DNA of 64,000 nt from Xanthomonas maliensis (GCF_009192945.1 NZ_NSET01000011.1:1-64000), one strand, 5' to 3'; positions 1-10,048 are shown, counted from the first letter of the stretch. Numbers and translations: made by a program. The notes: generated from the letters alone by a model not told the origin.

Positions 1-1603
1 GTGTCGTGCCGTCGGGGGCGTACACCCTGTAGTAGGCCTGGCGGCCTGCCGGGAACGTTGCCTGCCCGGCAACTTGCAATGCCAAGGTTTGACCGGCCGT
101 GCCGGCAAAGCTCAGCCGCTCATTCTGGCCGCGCCGTCCCAAGGTCAAGGTCTGTGCGGTGTCTGCCGTCAGGGTTCCGGTGACGTCACTGGAGAGCGTG
201 CTCTTGAAGCTCATCGTGTGATCACCGTCGTAAGGCGAAGTGACAATGACGCTGTAGGTCCCAGCCACGGTGTTGGGCAGGTTGACCTGACAACCGTCGT
301 TGCCCGCAAAGCATTGTTGATCCGTCACGAACCAGCCGTCCGGGCTATAAACCGCCAGATAAGCAAAACCGCTGGCATTAGGCGTCACCAGCTCGCTCAG
401 GCCCAGGCCTAGGTTTTGACCTGCCGCCGCGGTGAAGTACAAGCGCTTACTCTGCGCGATACCGGTCAGTGGTAGGGAAAGCACATTGCCATTGATAGAA
501 AGGAACCCTGCCTTTTCTATCGCCAATGTCCAACTGGCCGGTGCGTCCGAGGCACGCAGCAGGACCATGTAGGTGCCATTAGCTCGTCCCTTCGGCAAAT
601 GGACCGACGGACTGCTCGACGAGACCGACCCGCTTGCCAAGCTGGCATTTGTCGGGCCATAGACGGTGTAGCTGAGGGTCGATGTCCCCAGGCCGCCGAA
701 CTGCAGACTGACAAGGTCGGCCGAGGATGCGTCATAGAGCACAGCAACAGCCTTGTCTTTCGCATTCAACAACATTGCCGGTGGCGAGGCGTCAAGTGAC
801 ACGCGACTTACTGACTCGATGTCGCTGGTCGCTACACCCGTCGGCACCACGACCACATCCTGAGAGCTGGTGGCCGAGCCATATGGAGTAGTCACAGTCA
901 CCCTGCCGCTGCCTAGCGCTGGCGGAACGATGAAAACGATCTGCGTGTCGGACAAACTGGTCGCAGAGACTGTTCGGCCATTGAAAAATACAGATGTCTG
1001 GCCTGCGACCGGCAACAGGTGCTGGCCGGAAACGGTCACTTGATCCCCTACCGCCACGATCAATGGTGCCACCGATGCAATCGTCGGCGCCAAGGCTGCG
1101 GTATCGACAATGAAGTCAGTTGCACTACGCGCAGTAGCGCTACCCACGGTGACCGTAATGGCGCCTGTCGTCGCACCCGAGGGTACGGTGGCGATCAACT
1201 CATTGAAGCCAGCACTCACGACGGTGGCGGTGACGCCGTTGAACTTGACCTCATCCTGCGTTGCCGCGTCATTGAAGCCCTGCCCTGTGATCTTGACGGT
1301 GGTGCCTGGCGCGCCACGCCCTGGGGCAAAGGTAAAGATCGCAAGTTGATCGGCAGCGACACGATCGACCGCGATTAGATTCCCCATGCTGTCATAGCTG
1401 TAGCGCGCACTTGCGCCGGCGTCGTTGCGTACCGCAACCAATCGACCACTGGCGTCGTACGAATAATTTGTCGCGACTGCCACTGACGTGAGCAGAAAGA
1501 ACAGCAGGAGTAAAAGCGCACTGCCAGGGTGGCCGATCTTGCGGTCGTTCTGTTTTCCAACACGCCCCAACACCTGGCCATGCCTGGACGACTGCCCTTC
1601 CAT
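1..1603 (-). CDS. secreted YD-repeat / IPT-TIG domain protein (RHS-like), N-terminal part, runs off window
   Basis: Read on the reverse strand from the ATG at 1603 (AAGGA nine bases upstream), the frame stays open to the window edge, giving about 534 residues with no stop. The N-terminus is basic (to about residue 28), then has a Leu-rich hydrophobic segment ending in an Ala-Val-Ala-type cleavage site, so it is probably exported. Two YD-repeat-like units follow directly (NYSYDASGRLVAVRN and RYSYDSMGNLIAV), then two IPT/TIG-type beta-sandwich domains (about residues 85-165 and 170-250, with GQGF and GQHLL signatures), then repeated beta-rich units resembling bacterial pre-peptidase C-terminal domains. 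This resembles the front end of a large RHS-type surface protein. The C-terminal part, which would reveal any toxin or core cage, is outside the window. Confidence 0.75.
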   Translation of the reverse strand, partial: MEGQSSRHGQVLGRVGKQNDRKIGHPGSALLLLLFFLLTSVAVATNYSYDASGRLVAVRNDAGASARYSYDSMGNLIAVDRVAADQLAIFTFAPGRGAPGTTVKITGQGFNDAATQDEVKFNGVTATVVSAGFNELIATVPSGATTGAITVTVGSATARSATDFIVDTAALAPTIASVAPLIVAVGDQVTVSGQHLLPVAGQTSVFFNGRTVSATSLSDTQIVFIVPPALGSGRVTVTTPYGSATSSQDVVVVPTGVATSDIESVSRVSLDASPPAMLLNAKDKAVAVLYDASSADLVSLQFGGLGTSTLSYTVYGPTNASLASGSVSSSSPSVHLPKGRANGTYMVLLRASDAPASWTLAIEKAGFLSINGNVLSLPLTGIAQSKRLYFTAAAGQNLGLGLSELVTPNASGFAYLAVYSPDGWFVTDQQCFAGNDGCQVNLPNTVAGTYSVIVTSPYDGDHTMSFKSTLSSDVTGTLTADTAQTLTLGRRGQNERLSFAGTAGQTLALQVAGQATFPAGRQAYYRVYAPDGTT

Positions 1604-1695
1604 GAGGCTTTCCTTGTAGTCTGTCGAACAGCATTGAGGGCGGGTTCTGCTTTGTGATGATTTAATAAATGCATTGGAAAATCGAATCAAGACAT

Positions 1696-2742
1696 ATGTC
1701 CAATAAATTGTTTATCTCAACAGCAATTGGAGCCTTGATTCTTATCGGATCATCAATCCTCAAAGAGACCATATTCCTAAAAGAGGATCATCGAGCGAAA
1801 GCCACGAGCGAGCTAGGTCAAACGCTGTTCAATGACGCTTCGCTGAGCGCGACGGGCAGCATGGCCTGTGCTTCGTGCCATGTGGCAAGACACGCTTTCG
1901 CGCAATCAACGCCGGTTCCTGTGGTTGGCGGGCACTCCATTGGCACGCGCAATGCGCCCAGCTTGTTGGATCTGCCTTATTTCACCGTTTTTTTCTGGGA
2001 CGGGCGCGGGCAAAGTCTGCGCCATGCGTCGGTGGCTGCATTTACCAATCGGGCCGAGATGGCACAGCCGAATATGAGCACGCTGCTACGATCGATACAG
2101 ACGAAGGCGTCGTATCGGGCACAGTTCAAGCTGGCGTTCGGCGATGACGGCGTCGATGAAACGCGCATTTCAGCAGCCATACTGGCGTATCTACGCTCGG
2201 TCAGGAGTGGACGCAGCCGATATGACGAATACGCTCGAGGCAACACCAAGGCCCTGACAGACGCCGAGCGACGCGGGCTGGCAGTTTTCAATGGAAAGGC
2301 GGAGTGCTCCTCCTGCCACCTGTCTGCAGGGCAATCGGCTGCGTTCACCGATAACCAGTTCCATCATTCCAATGTCGGGCTTGAGCGCATCAACGGTCGG
2401 GTCGCAAACGTCATCGCGGCTTTCAACAACAAGCGCGCCCAAGGCATTCCCGTATCGGAAATCGTGCTGTCGGATCCTGATATGGCCGCGCTGGGCCGTT
2501 TTGCGATTACCGGTAAAGGCACCGACCTGGCTGCATACCGGACACCGACGCTGCGGAACGTGACGCGCACCGCGCCGTACATGCACGATGGCAGCATCGC
2601 GGCGCTGACTGAAGCGATCCAACGGGAAATCTATTACCGCGGCCTTGCCCGCGGAAGATCCATTTCATTGACTGTGGACGAACAGAACGACCTGCGCGCC
2701 TTCCTGCACGCCTTGGACGACCTGCCAACGGAAGCGCGCTAA
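1696..2742 (+). CDS. di-haem cytochrome c peroxidase (MauG/CcpA-like)
   Basis: A 348-residue protein with an N-terminal hydrophobic segment (about residues 7-21) for export or anchoring and two c-type haem sites, CASCH at 58-62 and CSSCH at 204-208. This spacing is that of bacterial di-haem cytochrome c peroxidases and MauG-like proteins, which act in the periplasm to reduce H2O2 or oxidise protein partners. The PYMHDGS motif near the C-terminus is typical of the family. An upstream in-frame ATG at 1669 would add nine residues; the ATG at 1696 is preferred because it places the hydrophobic segment at the N-terminus. It diverges from the RHS-like gene and converges on the lipoprotein gene, overlapping it by three bases. 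The first ~100 coding bases are AT-rich compared with the rest of the window. The physiological substrate cannot be told. Confidence 0.88.
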   Translation: MSNKLFISTAIGALILIGSSILKETIFLKEDHRAKATSELGQTLFNDASLSATGSMACASCHVARHAFAQSTPVPVVGGHSIGTRNAPSLLDLPYFTVFFWDGRGQSLRHASVAAFTNRAEMAQPNMSTLLRSIQTKASYRAQFKLAFGDDGVDETRISAAILAYLRSVRSGRSRYDEYARGNTKALTDAERRGLAVFNGKAECSSCHLSAGQSAAFTDNQFHHSNVGLERINGRVANVIAAFNNKRAQGIPVSEIVLSDPDMAALGRFAITGKGTDLAAYRTPTLRNVTRTAPYMHDGSIAALTEAIQREIYYRGLARGRSISLTVDEQNDLRAFLHALDDLPTEAR

Positions 2743-3239
2743 TGCGCAGATGGATCTGCACCCGCTGCTGCAGAGGGCGCGCTGGCGACATCAAACTCGC
2801 GTTGGAAGACCTTACCCAGCGCGCCGAGACGCGCTTCCAGTACGTGACGGCCACTGGACCATGCTGGATTCGGCTTGAACTGGAAATGCACGGCGTCCTG
2901 CCCTTTTACGATCGAGCCGGTTTGCTGATCCAGCGTTTTTCCGTTACCCAAGTCGATCAGACGCAGTGAAACCGCTGGCGACTCCACGCCAGGATGCGTG
3001 ACAAGGACAGTCACGGCGATGGGCGTCTGCGGAGTAATCTGCTGCGGCCTACTCTGGTCGGAAGCCGCTCCGTCGTCGGCTGAAACCAGCACCTGATTGA
3101 TGGTCGCCACCGTAGCGTCCTGCTTGGGAGCATCAGTGGCTGCTTGCCCCTTGCCTGAGCCTGCGTCTTGCGCATTACAGCCGCACAAGGCGACCAACAA
3201 AACGACCAGCCCACCCTTCACCAGACGATGCATACCCAT
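2739..3239 (-). CDS. putative lipoprotein of unknown function
   Basis: A 166-residue protein that starts with a short basic region, a hydrophobic core and a lipobox-like LCGC ending at Cys21, so it is predicted to be a lipid-anchored envelope protein. The rest is a single beta-rich domain of about 100 residues (TPIAVTVLVTHPGVESPAVS... continuing to FKPNPAWSSGRHVLEARL) reminiscent of small immunoglobulin-like sandwiches; there is no catalytic motif. It is convergent with the cytochrome c peroxidase gene, sharing three bases at the stop codons. It lies in the same cluster as the RHS-like protein and could act with it at the cell envelope, which is inference from position only. Confidence 0.75.
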   Translation of the reverse strand: MGMHRLVKGGLVVLLVALCGCNAQDAGSGKGQAATDAPKQDATVATINQVLVSADDGAASDQSRPQQITPQTPIAVTVLVTHPGVESPAVSLRLIDLGNGKTLDQQTGSIVKGQDAVHFQFKPNPAWSSGRHVLEARLGALGKVFQREFDVASAPSAAAGADPSAH

Positions 3240-3377
3240 TCCCCAAGGCCAATCGCAACAGGAGAGCGAAGAATATCAAGAACCGAACGCGACCGGCATT
3301 CTCCGGCATCGGAGCAATGGCAACAAACGTCTGCATACCTCACTCATTGAACTGGTTAGAGGTTATCTGCACAGATG

Positions 3378-3403
3378 GGGCGTCCCTGTCGACCGGGACG
3401 CCC
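3378..3403. terminator. perfect 9-bp hairpin downstream of the RND operon
   Basis: GGGCGTCCC at 3378-3386 pairs perfectly with GGGACGCCC at 3395-3403 across an 8-base loop. It lies 60 bp beyond the last stop codon of the RND operon. No T-run follows on either strand, so it is either a factor-assisted transcription end or an mRNA 3' stabiliser. Confidence 0.4.
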
Positions 3404-3464
3404 ACACGCAGGATAGGCTCTGCCTCACTGTCTAGAGGGCCTGCAGAACCACGGCCACACGTAC

Positions 3465-6400
3465 TCACGGCGCGGCAGCGGCAGCCGAGGGCGCGGCCTT
3501 CGGCAAGCCACGCGCGCGCCGCACCAATGCCGACACGCCATTACTCATGTCGTCCAGGATTGCGTAAATGGTGGGCAGGAACAGCAGGCTGACCACGGTC
3601 GAGAAGGCCAGACCGCCGGCGATGGCGCGCGCCATCGGGAAGTACGGCGGTCCATCGCTGAACATGGTGGTGCTGGTCAGCGAGATCGGCACCATGGCCA
3701 GGATCGCGGTGCCCATGGTCATCATGATCGGCCGCAGCCGCTCGCGCGATCCCTCGATCAACGCCTGGGTGCGGCCCATGCCGCGGCGGCGCAGGTTGTT
3801 GATGTGCTCGATCATCACGATGCCGTTGTTCACCACCACGCCCATCAGCACCAGGATGCCGATGAAAGACATGATGCCGAACGCGGTTCCGGTGATCCAG
3901 AACAGCCAGAACACGCCGAAGATCGAGAACAGCACGCCACTCATGATCGCGGCCGGGAACAGCAACGATTCGAACACCGCCGCCATCACCACGTAGATCA
4001 TCACCAGCGCGATCACCAGATTGAACAGCATCTGGCCCATCGCTTCGTTGTCGTCCTGATAGTCGCCGCCATCGAAGGTGTAGCTGTAGCCGGCCGGGAA
4101 CTGCAGCGCCTTCAGCGGCCCTTCCATCGCCGCGCGTGCTTCCGGCATGGTGACCTTGGCGGCGGGATTGGCCTTGATGGTCAATGTGGTCTGGCGGTTG
4201 GTGCGGCCGATCTGGGTCGCGGCCGGGCGGATCTTGACGTCGACCAGGCTGAGCAGGGGGACGCTGCGGCCGTCCTTGGTGCGCACGCTGAAACTGGCCA
4301 GATCCTCCGGCTTGCTCTGCTCGGCGCCGGCAAAGCGCACCCACACCGGTACCTCGTTGTCGCCACGCCGGAACTCGCGCAGCGGTGTGCCACGCAAGGC
4401 CAAGCCAACGAAGCTGGCGACCTGTTCGGCACTGAAGCCAAAGGCCGCGGCACGTTCGCGATCCACCCGAATCGCCAGCTCGCTGGTGCGATCGCCGGTA
4501 TCGACATGCACATCGCGCAATTCCTTGCGCTGGGCCAGCAACGGCACCACTTCGTCGGCCAGCGCCTGCAGGGACTGGGCCGAATCGCCGACCAACTGCA
4601 CCTGCACTTCCTGCCCGCCGCTCCCGTTGCCATTCCCCTGATTGCCGATGCTGTAGTCGGCGCGCGCCGAGCGCGGCAGCTCCTTGCGGATCTGTTCCAT
4701 CAATGGTGGCAGGTCCTTGACCTTGCTCGCATCGAAGGTGATGACGGTGTTACTGCCTTCGACTTCGCTGAACCAGGAATAGATCTGGGTGATGTGGTAC
4801 TTGCTGCGATTGGCCTCGAGGTAGCGCTCGACCCGGCCGACTTCGTCGCCCAGCTGCTCGCGTGTGTACGAGCCCTTCCATTGATAGCGGATCACCGCCT
4901 CGTTGCCGCCGTCGCCGCCGAACATGTCGATCTTGGTCAGCTTCATCGGCACCAGGCTGATCGCACTGACCAGCACGATGCCGGCCACGCTCCAGCCGCG
5001 GTGCGCCAGCGTCCACGCCAGCAGGGAGGCATAGCGTCGCTGCAGGCGGGCGATGACACCGCGCTCGGAAGTCACCATCGGTGGTGTCTTCATGCGTGCG
5101 GACAGCATCGGGATCAGGCTGATCGCGACCAGCCAGGAGGCCAGCAACGACACCGAGATGGTGATGGCGATCTGCGCCATGAAGATGCTGATGTTATTGG
5201 TCTCGCCGAACAGGTTGGGCACGAACACGATGCAGTGACACAGCGTGCCCGCACTCAAGGCGATCGCCACATGACGGGTACCCAGCAGCGCTGCGCGTTG
5301 CGGCTGACCCGGCATGCGCTCACGTTCCTGGTAGATGCTCTCCACCACGACGACGGCGTTGTCCACCAGCATGCCGACTGCCAACAACAAGCCCATCATG
5401 GTCAGGATGTTGAGCGTCACGCCGACGAAGTACATGAAGCCCAAGGTGATGGCGAAGCAGATCGGGATAGCCAGGGTGACCATCAAGGTCGATGGCCAAT
5501 GCCGCAGAAAGAAGAACAGCACGGTCACCGACAGCAGCAGACCGACCGCGCCGGCTTCGGCCAGTTCCGCCAAAGAGGACGTCACTGCCTTGCCCTGATT
5601 GTCGATCACCTTGACCTGTACGTCGCGCATGGCAGGCTGGGCGCGAATGTCCTCCACTTCCTTCAGCGCCGCCTTGGACACGTCCACCAGGTTGGCACTG
5701 CGCTCCTTGTAGATATCCAGACCGATCGCCGGGCGCCCGTCCAGCCGCCGGCCATAATTCATCCGCGTCGGCTTGAGCCGCACGTCGGCGATATCGCCGA
5801 GGCGCAGGCCCTTGGCATTGAGGACCAGGTCGCGCAGCTCCTGCAGGTCGCGCAACTCGCCGACCGGCTGCACGCGAATGCGTTGACCGTTGTCGTCGAT
5901 CTGTCCGGCGGAGACCGAGAAGTTCAGCTTACCCAGGCGCTCGCTGAGCTCGTTGAGGCTGAGGTCGTGCGCAGTCAACCGGTCCGGCGCGATGGCGATT
6001 TCCACTTCGCTCGGCGGCGCGCCGCCGATCTCCACCTTGGCCACGCCAGGAATGCGCTCGATCCGCTGCTTGAACTCGCGGTCGAGCATGTCGTAGGCGC
6101 CGGTCAGGTCGGTCTGGCTGGCCAGGCGCACCTTCAATACCGGCTCGTCGCTGCTGGACCACTTGAAGATATGGAAGCGCTGCAAGTCGGTGGGCAGGTC
6201 GTCGCGGATCGCGTCCAGGCGCTCGCGGGCGTCGGAGGCGGCGATGGCGATATCGCGGTCCCAGTCGGAGAACTCGATGAAGATGTTGGCGCCATCGGCG
6301 GTAGCGGTCGAGCGCATGCGCTTGATGCCGGTCATGGTCGCCAATGCTTCCTCGGCCGGACGCACCAGATTGCGCTCGACCTCGTCCGGGGTCGAGCCGG

Positions 6401-6554
6401 TATACGGCAGTTGCACGAACAGGAACGGCGCAGAAATGTCCGGCAGCGCCTCCAGCGGCAACCGGAACGCCGCAATCAGGCCGACCACCACCAGCGACAC
6501 GAAACACATGATGGTGGTGACGGGCCGGCGAATGCTGAAGGCAGCAACGCTCAT
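3465..6554 (-). CDS. RND efflux transporter, second permease of the operon
   Basis: A 1029-residue inner-membrane transporter of the HAE-type RND superfamily. It has the usual plan: TM1 near residues 10-28, a large periplasmic porter domain, a block of six membrane segments (about 335-530), a second periplasmic domain and a final membrane block (about 845-1005). The DNAVVVVESI stretch is the TM4 signature holding the acidic proton-relay region. Such pumps use the proton gradient to extrude drugs, dyes, lipophilic compounds or metals with a membrane fusion protein and an outer membrane channel. Its ATG overlaps the stop of the upstream permease by four bases, so the two are translationally coupled. 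The C-terminus is Ala/Pro-rich. Substrate unknown. Confidence 0.93.
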   Translation of the reverse strand: MSVAAFSIRRPVTTIMCFVSLVVVGLIAAFRLPLEALPDISAPFLFVQLPYTGSTPDEVERNLVRPAEEALATMTGIKRMRSTATADGANIFIEFSDWDRDIAIAASDARERLDAIRDDLPTDLQRFHIFKWSSSDEPVLKVRLASQTDLTGAYDMLDREFKQRIERIPGVAKVEIGGAPPSEVEIAIAPDRLTAHDLSLNELSERLGKLNFSVSAGQIDDNGQRIRVQPVGELRDLQELRDLVLNAKGLRLGDIADVRLKPTRMNYGRRLDGRPAIGLDIYKERSANLVDVSKAALKEVEDIRAQPAMRDVQVKVIDNQGKAVTSSLAELAEAGAVGLLLSVTVLFFFLRHWPSTLMVTLAIPICFAITLGFMYFVGVTLNILTMMGLLLAVGMLVDNAVVVVESIYQERERMPGQPQRAALLGTRHVAIALSAGTLCHCIVFVPNLFGETNNISIFMAQIAITISVSLLASWLVAISLIPMLSARMKTPPMVTSERGVIARLQRRYASLLAWTLAHRGWSVAGIVLVSAISLVPMKLTKIDMFGGDGGNEAVIRYQWKGSYTREQLGDEVGRVERYLEANRSKYHITQIYSWFSEVEGSNTVITFDASKVKDLPPLMEQIRKELPRSARADYSIGNQGNGNGSGGQEVQVQLVGDSAQSLQALADEVVPLLAQRKELRDVHVDTGDRTSELAIRVDRERAAAFGFSAEQVASFVGLALRGTPLREFRRGDNEVPVWVRFAGAEQSKPEDLASFSVRTKDGRSVPLLSLVDVKIRPAATQIGRTNRQTTLTIKANPAAKVTMPEARAAMEGPLKALQFPAGYSYTFDGGDYQDDNEAMGQMLFNLVIALVMIYVVMAAVFESLLFPAAIMSGVLFSIFGVFWLFWITGTAFGIMSFIGILVLMGVVVNNGIVMIEHINNLRRRGMGRTQALIEGSRERLRPIMMTMGTAILAMVPISLTSTTMFSDGPPYFPMARAIAGGLAFSTVVSLLFLPTIYAILDDMSNGVSALVRRARGLPKAAPSAAAAAP

Positions 6555-9500
6555 ACCGCCTCCAATCCGTCGTCGTGGCCGCCGGTCGCGGCACGCCGGC
6601 GGGCCATGCGGCGCCCGCGCTCCAGATATTCGGCATCGGCGCGCCGATCCAGCAAGTCATAGACCACCGGAATGACCAGCAGGGTCAACAAGGTCGAGAC
6701 GAGCAGGCCACCGATCACCGTGATCGCCATCGGCGCGCGCACTTCGGCACCCTCGCCCATCGCCACCGCCAACGGCAGGAAACCGAACAGCGTGCACAAG
6801 GTCGTCATGATGATCGGCCGCAAGCGCGATCGCGCGCCTTCGATCAAGGCCGCCTGCTTGGCCACGCCCTCCTCGCGCAGCTGGTTCACCTTGTCGATCA
6901 GGATGATCGCGTTCTTGGTCACCAGGCCGACCAGCAGGATCAAGCCGATGAACACCACCACCGAAACCGGTTTGCCGGTCAGCAGCAGCGCGAGCACGGC
7001 ACCCACCATTGCCAATGGAATGGTGAACAGGATGACGAAGGGATGCAGCAGCGATTCGAACTGCGAGGCCATGACCAGATAAACCAGGAAGATCGCCAGG
7101 CCGAAGGCGAACAACAACGACTTCACCGATTGCGATAACTCTTCGCCCTGGCCACCGATGTGCATGCCAACGCCGGCACCCAAGGGATTGGCGCGCACCA
7201 TCGACTCGACCTCGCGTACGGCTCCGCCCAGGTCGATGTCGCGCAGGCTGGCCGAGACGATCGCCACCCGCGTCTGATCGGCACGATGGATCTCGCTGGG
7301 ACCGGTGGTGGCTACCACCTCGGCCACCGCCGACAAGCGCACCGGACGGCTGCTGCCAGGATTGACGATCAGCTGCCGGATCGCATCCACGCTGGCGCGG
7401 TCGCTGCGCTGGGCACGTACCAGCACATCGATCTTGCGATCGCGGAAGCTGTAGCGGGTCGCGACATCGCCACGCACCTTCTTGACGATGACATCGGCGA
7501 TCTGCCGCGTGGTCAGGCCCAGCGCAGCGGCACGCTCCTGATCGAAGCGGATCTGGATTTCGGGAAACCCCTCTTCCACGGTCGACTTGACGTCGGCGTA
7601 GTGACCATTGGCGCGCAGCATCGCCGCCAACCGCTGCCCGGCCTGCTCCAACTCGCCCAGATCCTGCCCGCGCAGTTCCACTTCCAGCGGCGTGGAGAAA
7701 CTGAGCAATGCTGGCCGTGCGAAGTCCACCTGTGCTCCCGGATGGGCGGCCATGCTGGCGCGCAGTCGTTCGGTGGCAGCCGCCTCGATCGCGGCACTAC
7801 CGCCACCGGCCATCACCACGGTGAGCTTGCCGATGTTCTCGCCGCTTTCGGTCGGATTGGCATCCAACCGCGTACCGCTTCCGCTGACGCCGTACAGCGA
7901 GGCGATGTCCGGATCCTTGTCGTGCGCGAGCTGCAGTTCGCGCACCAGGCCGTCGGTCTGCGCCAACGGCGTTCCAGCAGGCAGCTTGACCGTCATCTCG
8001 AAGCGGTCCTGCGCCAGCTGCGGGATCAAATCCGCACCTAGCAAAGGCACCAGCAGCAGCGTACCGACGAAGGCGACCGCGGCCAGGCCGAGCACCAGCC
8101 CCGGTCGCCGCAGCGCGGCCGGCAGGATGGCCAGGTAACCTCGCTCGGCACGCGCATACGGCGCCATCGCAAGATCGCTGGCCTTGCGCATCACCGGGCC
8201 AATGATTCGGGTCAGCAACCGCCACGCCCGCACCACTAGCCAGGCCGCACCGAAGAATGCAGAACGAATCCCTGCACCGACGCCGCGCCGGCCTGCCGCC
8301 ACCGGCTTGAGCCAACCACGCTCGGGCCGCCATTGCGGATGCGCGGGCTCGTCGGGGAACGCCATCGGTGCCGTGCCTTTCAGCGAGCTCAGCATCGGAA
8401 TCAGCGTCATCGACACCACCAGCGAGATCGCGATGGCAATCGCCACGGTCAAGGCCTGGTCGCGGAACAACTGGCCAGCGATACCTTCGACGAACACCAG
8501 TGGCAGGAACACCGCGATGGTGGTCAAGGTGGACGCCATCACCGCCATGCTCACTTCGCGGGTGCCGGCGATGGCCGCATCCAATACGCTCAGGCCGCGC
8601 TCGCGCGCCTTGGCGATGCTTTCCAGCACCACGATCGAGTCGTCCACCACCAGGCCGGTCGCCAGCGCCAATCCGCCCAGCGACATCACATTGAGGCTCA
8701 GCCCCAGCTGCCCCATGAAGAAGAACGTGGTGATGATCGACACCGGCAACGACAGGCTGATCACGAACGTGCTCCAGCCATCGCGCAGGAACAGAAAGAT
8801 GATCAGGATCGCCAGCACGCCGCCGATCACCGCATCCTTCTTGACGTCGCTGATCGCATGTTCGATGAAGTGCGACTGGTCCTCGATCGTGGTGATCTCC
8901 ACGTCCGCAGGCACGGTGGACTTGAGCTGTTCCAGCCGCTTGCGCAGCGCCGCGGCGGTGGACACGGTATTGGCGTCACCTTCCTTGTAGATCGCCAATT
9001 CCACCGCTTCCTTGCCGCCCAGGCGGATGATCGCCTCGCGCTCTTTGTAGCCCTGGCGGACTTCGGCCACGTCCTTCAAACGGACCGGCATGCCGCCGGC
9101 GATGCTGCTGGTGGAACTGGACGAGGTGCTCTGCACTTCGGCCGCGGCCGCCAGCGCCGCCTGCGAACCGGTGGCAGCGGCAATCGCATACATCTGTTGC
9201 ATCGCTGCTTCGGCGGCACTGCCGCTGCTGCTTTGCGTGGTCACCAGCATGTTGCGGATCTCGTCCAGATCGACGAACTGGTTGACCGTGCGCACCAGAT
9301 AGCGCTGCGACCCTTCTTCCAGCCGCCCGCCGGAGATGTTGACGTTCTCCTCCTTCAGGCGCGTGATGACGTTGTCGATCGGCAGGTTGAGCTGCGCCAG
9401 CTTCTGCTGGTCGAGATCGACCTGGATTTCATCCTCCAGACCGCCGCCGACCTTGACCGCGGCGACCCCGGCCACTGGCTCGAGCTTCTTTTTCAGGTCT

Positions 9501-10048
9501 TCGTCGGCATAGCGGCGCAGCCCGGTGAGCTGGCGGATCGCATCGGTGTCCGATTGCGCGGCCTGCTTGGGCGACAGCACCAGCCGCATGATCGGCTCGG
9601 TGGAAGGATTGAAGCGCAGCAACACCGGCGGCTTGGCCTCCAGCGGCAACGACAGCGCCTCCATCTTGTCGCGCACCTCCAGGCCTGCCTGGTCCATATT
9701 GGTGCCCCAGGCGAATTCCAGCACCACATCGCTCTGGCCGGTGCGCGAGATCGACTTGAGCTTGCGCAGGTTTTTGACCACCCCGACCGCCTCTTCCACC
9801 GGCTCGGTGACCAGCGTCTCGATCTCCGCTGGCGCCGCCCCGGTGTATTCGGTGCGCACGGTCAGCGTCGGATAGCTGAGGTCGGGCAGCAGATTGACCT
9901 TCAGGCTGTGCAGTGCGATCAGGCCGAACAGCAGCATGGTCACGGTGATCATCGCGATGGTCACGCGACGCCGGGTGGCGAACGCCACCAAGCCGCCGCC
10001 GGACGCCGGTGCATGCGCGCCAGCGTGGTCGTCGGGATGGCCGCTCAT
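6551..10048 (-). CDS. RND efflux transporter, first permease of the operon, with long cytoplasmic insert
   Basis: A 1165-residue RND permease, about 120-140 residues longer than usual. Two insertions account for much of this: an Ala/Ser-rich stretch in the first periplasmic domain (around residues 268-310, with AAAEVQSTSSSSTSS) and a Pro/Arg-rich segment with an extra hydrophobic patch between the two halves (around 555-650). The TM4 region reads LVVDDSIVVLESI, with the expected acidic pair. It overlaps the fusion protein gene upstream and the second permease downstream by four bases each (ATGA), so all three are one operon. Two different RND permeases in one operon suggest a heteromeric pump of the MdtBC kind, an inference. 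No outer membrane channel gene is linked. Confidence 0.93.
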   Translation of the reverse strand: MSGHPDDHAGAHAPASGGGLVAFATRRRVTIAMITVTMLLFGLIALHSLKVNLLPDLSYPTLTVRTEYTGAAPAEIETLVTEPVEEAVGVVKNLRKLKSISRTGQSDVVLEFAWGTNMDQAGLEVRDKMEALSLPLEAKPPVLLRFNPSTEPIMRLVLSPKQAAQSDTDAIRQLTGLRRYADEDLKKKLEPVAGVAAVKVGGGLEDEIQVDLDQQKLAQLNLPIDNVITRLKEENVNISGGRLEEGSQRYLVRTVNQFVDLDEIRNMLVTTQSSSGSAAEAAMQQMYAIAAATGSQAALAAAAEVQSTSSSSTSSIAGGMPVRLKDVAEVRQGYKEREAIIRLGGKEAVELAIYKEGDANTVSTAAALRKRLEQLKSTVPADVEITTIEDQSHFIEHAISDVKKDAVIGGVLAILIIFLFLRDGWSTFVISLSLPVSIITTFFFMGQLGLSLNVMSLGGLALATGLVVDDSIVVLESIAKARERGLSVLDAAIAGTREVSMAVMASTLTTIAVFLPLVFVEGIAGQLFRDQALTVAIAIAISLVVSMTLIPMLSSLKGTAPMAFPDEPAHPQWRPERGWLKPVAAGRRGVGAGIRSAFFGAAWLVVRAWRLLTRIIGPVMRKASDLAMAPYARAERGYLAILPAALRRPGLVLGLAAVAFVGTLLLVPLLGADLIPQLAQDRFEMTVKLPAGTPLAQTDGLVRELQLAHDKDPDIASLYGVSGSGTRLDANPTESGENIGKLTVVMAGGGSAAIEAAATERLRASMAAHPGAQVDFARPALLSFSTPLEVELRGQDLGELEQAGQRLAAMLRANGHYADVKSTVEEGFPEIQIRFDQERAAALGLTTRQIADVIVKKVRGDVATRYSFRDRKIDVLVRAQRSDRASVDAIRQLIVNPGSSRPVRLSAVAEVVATTGPSEIHRADQTRVAIVSASLRDIDLGGAVREVESMVRANPLGAGVGMHIGGQGEELSQSVKSLLFAFGLAIFLVYLVMASQFESLLHPFVILFTIPLAMVGAVLALLLTGKPVSVVVFIGLILLVGLVTKNAIILIDKVNQLREEGVAKQAALIEGARSRLRPIIMTTLCTLFGFLPLAVAMGEGAEVRAPMAITVIGGLLVSTLLTLLVIPVVYDLLDRRADAEYLERGRRMARRRAATGGHDDGLEAV

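Noticed and set aside
430..519. CRISPR array or other short tandem repeats
   Set aside because: No regularly spaced direct repeats were found here or elsewhere in the window; similarities within the RHS-like gene are protein-level domain repeats.
3804..6662. 952-residue open frame on the + strand
   Set aside because: It is antisense to the RND permease and is rich in His, Gln, Arg and Asp as expected from the complement of GC-rich coding DNA; no domain is seen.
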